DNA from: Methanoregula sp.
GTDB taxonomy: Archaea; Halobacteriota; Methanomicrobia; Methanomicrobiales; Methanospirillaceae
Direction: 5' to 3'
DNA length: 6,952 nucleotides
NCBI RefSeq assembly: GCF_002835825.1
Contig: NZ_PIZH01000086.1
Location: 1-6,952 of the forward strand
The notes beneath the pieces were generated by a model. The model had not been told where the DNA came from, ran no database searches, and worked only from the letters and a program-made list of their open reading frames with translations. The position numbers and the translations under genes were made by a program. Below are positions 5,902 through 6,952 of this stretch, one piece after another; the first letter of the stretch is position 1; every line of letters begins with the position of its first letter.

Positions 5902-6099
5902 CATTCCTATTTCTCTCGTGGCATCCGCGGACCCCCATATTCGACGGGCCCGTTCGGCATAGTTACCCGGTTCCTGCGGGAAATGACAGAAAGATATTTT
6001 CCCTGTGGCTACCTAGTGAGATAACCATTAGTTCTTGGACTTCTACCAACTGATGGCATTAAATATCTGTTCATTGATAAATTCAGGTTAGTGATCACG
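5902..6099. other. Intergenic region after pyrI
   Basis: It is 198 bp with no gene. It holds a perfect 10-bp palindrome (ACGGGCCCGT, 5944-5953), a weak 4-bp hairpin (CCCG at 5966-5969 with CGGG at 5977-5980) followed at some distance by TATTTT (5995-6000), and, near its end, a promoter for the PKD gene. The palindrome or the pyrimidine-rich TCCTATTTCTCTC after the pyrI stop may mark transcription end, but neither is a strong terminator. Confidence 0.4.
6058..6067 (+). promoter_or_regulatory. TATA box of the PKD-protein gene
   Basis: ATTAAATATC fits an archaeal TATA box. A start site about 25 bp downstream would be near 6088, leaving a short leader of about 12 nt that contains GTGATCA (6091-6097), a match to the archaeal ribosome binding site just before the ATG at 6100. 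Confidence 0.45.
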
Positions 6100-6952
6100 A
6101 TGAGATCCAAGACGTTTTTGTTGTATGCAGGACTTATTGTCCTGTTCCTGGCCCTGGCAGTACCCGGGGCATCCGCAGCGGATACCGCGAAAGCAGGGTA
6201 CATCACCGTAGGGATAGCCCCGGTGGCACAGTTCGATGCCCACTATGCTTTCACGACAATCCCCACGAAGGTCGGGTTTGTCGATACTTCCCTTGGCTCG
6301 AAACCGATGACCTGGGAATGGGACTTTGGTGACGGGGTCACGTCAACGGAACAGAACCCGAGCCACACCTACCTCAAGCGCGGCACCTATACCGTCAAGC
6401 TGACCGTGAAGAATGCCTACGGGACCAGTACCGCTGTTAAGACGGACTATATCTCTGTAGGCATGCCACCGAAGGCAGCTTTCGTTGGCAGCCCGACCGC
6501 TGGTGGTGCGCCGATGACCGTTGCATTCACCGACCAGTCGGCCGGCCAGGTGGACAAGTGGACCTGGGACTTTGGCGATGGCCAGAGATCCAACGAGCAG
6601 AACCCGGTGCACACGTACTGGGTTGCCGGAAACTACAATGTCATCCTGACGGTTTCCAATGAATTCGGTATATCGGATGCAATGCGCAACCAGTACATCA
6701 CCGTTTCGGGCGACCTGGCCGCGAAGTTCGATACCTTCCCCTCATCCGGTAAGGCGCCTCTTACGGCCCGGTTCACAGACCGCTCGACCGGCAGCCCGAC
6801 TGCCTGGTCCTGGGACTTTGAAGACGGGATCACCTCGACTGAACAGCACCCGTCCCACACCTTCTCGACCGCGGGATCTTATACTGTGAAACTTACGATC
6901 ACCCGTGGCACCGAGACAGCCTCAACAACCCAGATCATCAACGGCGGCGGCG
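6100..6952 (+). CDS. Exported PKD-domain protein (3' end outside window)
   Basis: The visible 284 residues read without a stop to the window edge, so the gene is cut. A Sec signal peptide is clear: MRSK, a hydrophobic core (FLLYAGLIVLFLALAV), then a likely cleavage after ASA (residue 26). Three PKD domains follow at about 41-121, 124-203 and 206-282. Each has the core motif, WDFGDG at 74-79 and 156-161 and WDFEDG at 238-243, then a NP-x-HTY-like strand (the third has HPSHTF) and Y-x-V-x-L-T. PKD domains are immunoglobulin-like beta sandwiches found on archaeal surface and S-layer proteins, where they act as spacers or contacts. The third domain runs into a glycine-rich stretch (INGGG), probably a linker. 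A catalytic, anchoring or further PKD region may follow. The gene has its own promoter and is not part of the pyr operon. Confidence 0.9.
   Translation, partial: MRSKTFLLYAGLIVLFLALAVPGASAADTAKAGYITVGIAPVAQFDAHYAFTTIPTKVGFVDTSLGSKPMTWEWDFGDGVTSTEQNPSHTYLKRGTYTVKLTVKNAYGTSTAVKTDYISVGMPPKAAFVGSPTAGGAPMTVAFTDQSAGQVDKWTWDFGDGQRSNEQNPVHTYWVAGNYNVILTVSNEFGISDAMRNQYITVSGDLAAKFDTFPSSGKAPLTARFTDRSTGSPTAWSWDFEDGITSTEQHPSHTFSTAGSYTVKLTITRGTETASTTQIINGGG

Noticed and set aside
5925..5940. Partial match to the 24-bp repeat (GACCCCCAT) after pyrI
   Set aside because: Only the C-run and a few neighbours match. The TTTGTACCC block is absent.
5944..5953. 10-bp palindrome ACGGGCCCGT as an operator or terminator
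   Set aside because: It is a single GC-rich palindrome without a following T-tract or a second copy, so I mention it only within the intergenic entry.

Overview
The window looks like a chromosomal segment of a methanogenic archaeon, most likely of the order Methanomicrobiales (Methanoregula-like; genus is a guess). Four things point there: an archaeal-type pyrB-pyrI pair (aspartate transcarbamoylase catalytic chain followed by a zinc-binding regulatory chain), ribosome binding sites of the GGTGA type close to the start codons, TATA-like rather than bacterial -35/-10 promoters, and a secreted protein built from PKD domains. No rRNA, tRNA, CRISPR array, transposase or phage gene is visible.

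Layout. Positions 1-385 hold no convincing gene. They carry three copies of a 24-bp repeat (consensus TTTGTACCC, three variable bases, CGACCCCC, A or T, ACA). The first two copies face each other across an AT-rich 71-bp spacer; the third lies just upstream of a 167-residue gene of unknown function (386-889, plus). That gene converges with a three-gene minus-strand operon (917 to about 4433): a DegT-family PLP aminotransferase, a Gfo/Idh/MocA oxidoreductase and a UDP-N-acetyl-hexosamine 6-dehydrogenase. A 92-bp divergent promoter region separates this operon from pyrB-pyrI (4535-5901, plus, 4-bp overlap). A further plus-strand gene (6100 to the window end, incomplete) encodes an exported protein with at least three PKD domains.

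How the genes work together. The minus-strand operon supplies three of the steps that turn UDP-GlcNAc or UDP-ManNAc into a 2,3-diamino-uronic acid nucleotide sugar: C6 oxidation, C3 oxidation, and C3 transamination. Such sugars occur in archaeal N-glycans on archaellins and S-layer proteins. The N-acetyltransferase and any C2 epimerase of that route are not in the window. pyrB-pyrI makes carbamoyl-aspartate for pyrimidine synthesis. UTP is the donor for UDP-sugars, so the divergent placement could be meaningful, but it may be chance. The PKD protein is a plausible surface protein, and could be a target of such a glycan, but nothing in the sequence ties it to the operon.

The least explained part is the repeat set in front of the unknown gene. 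Everything else belongs to known families.
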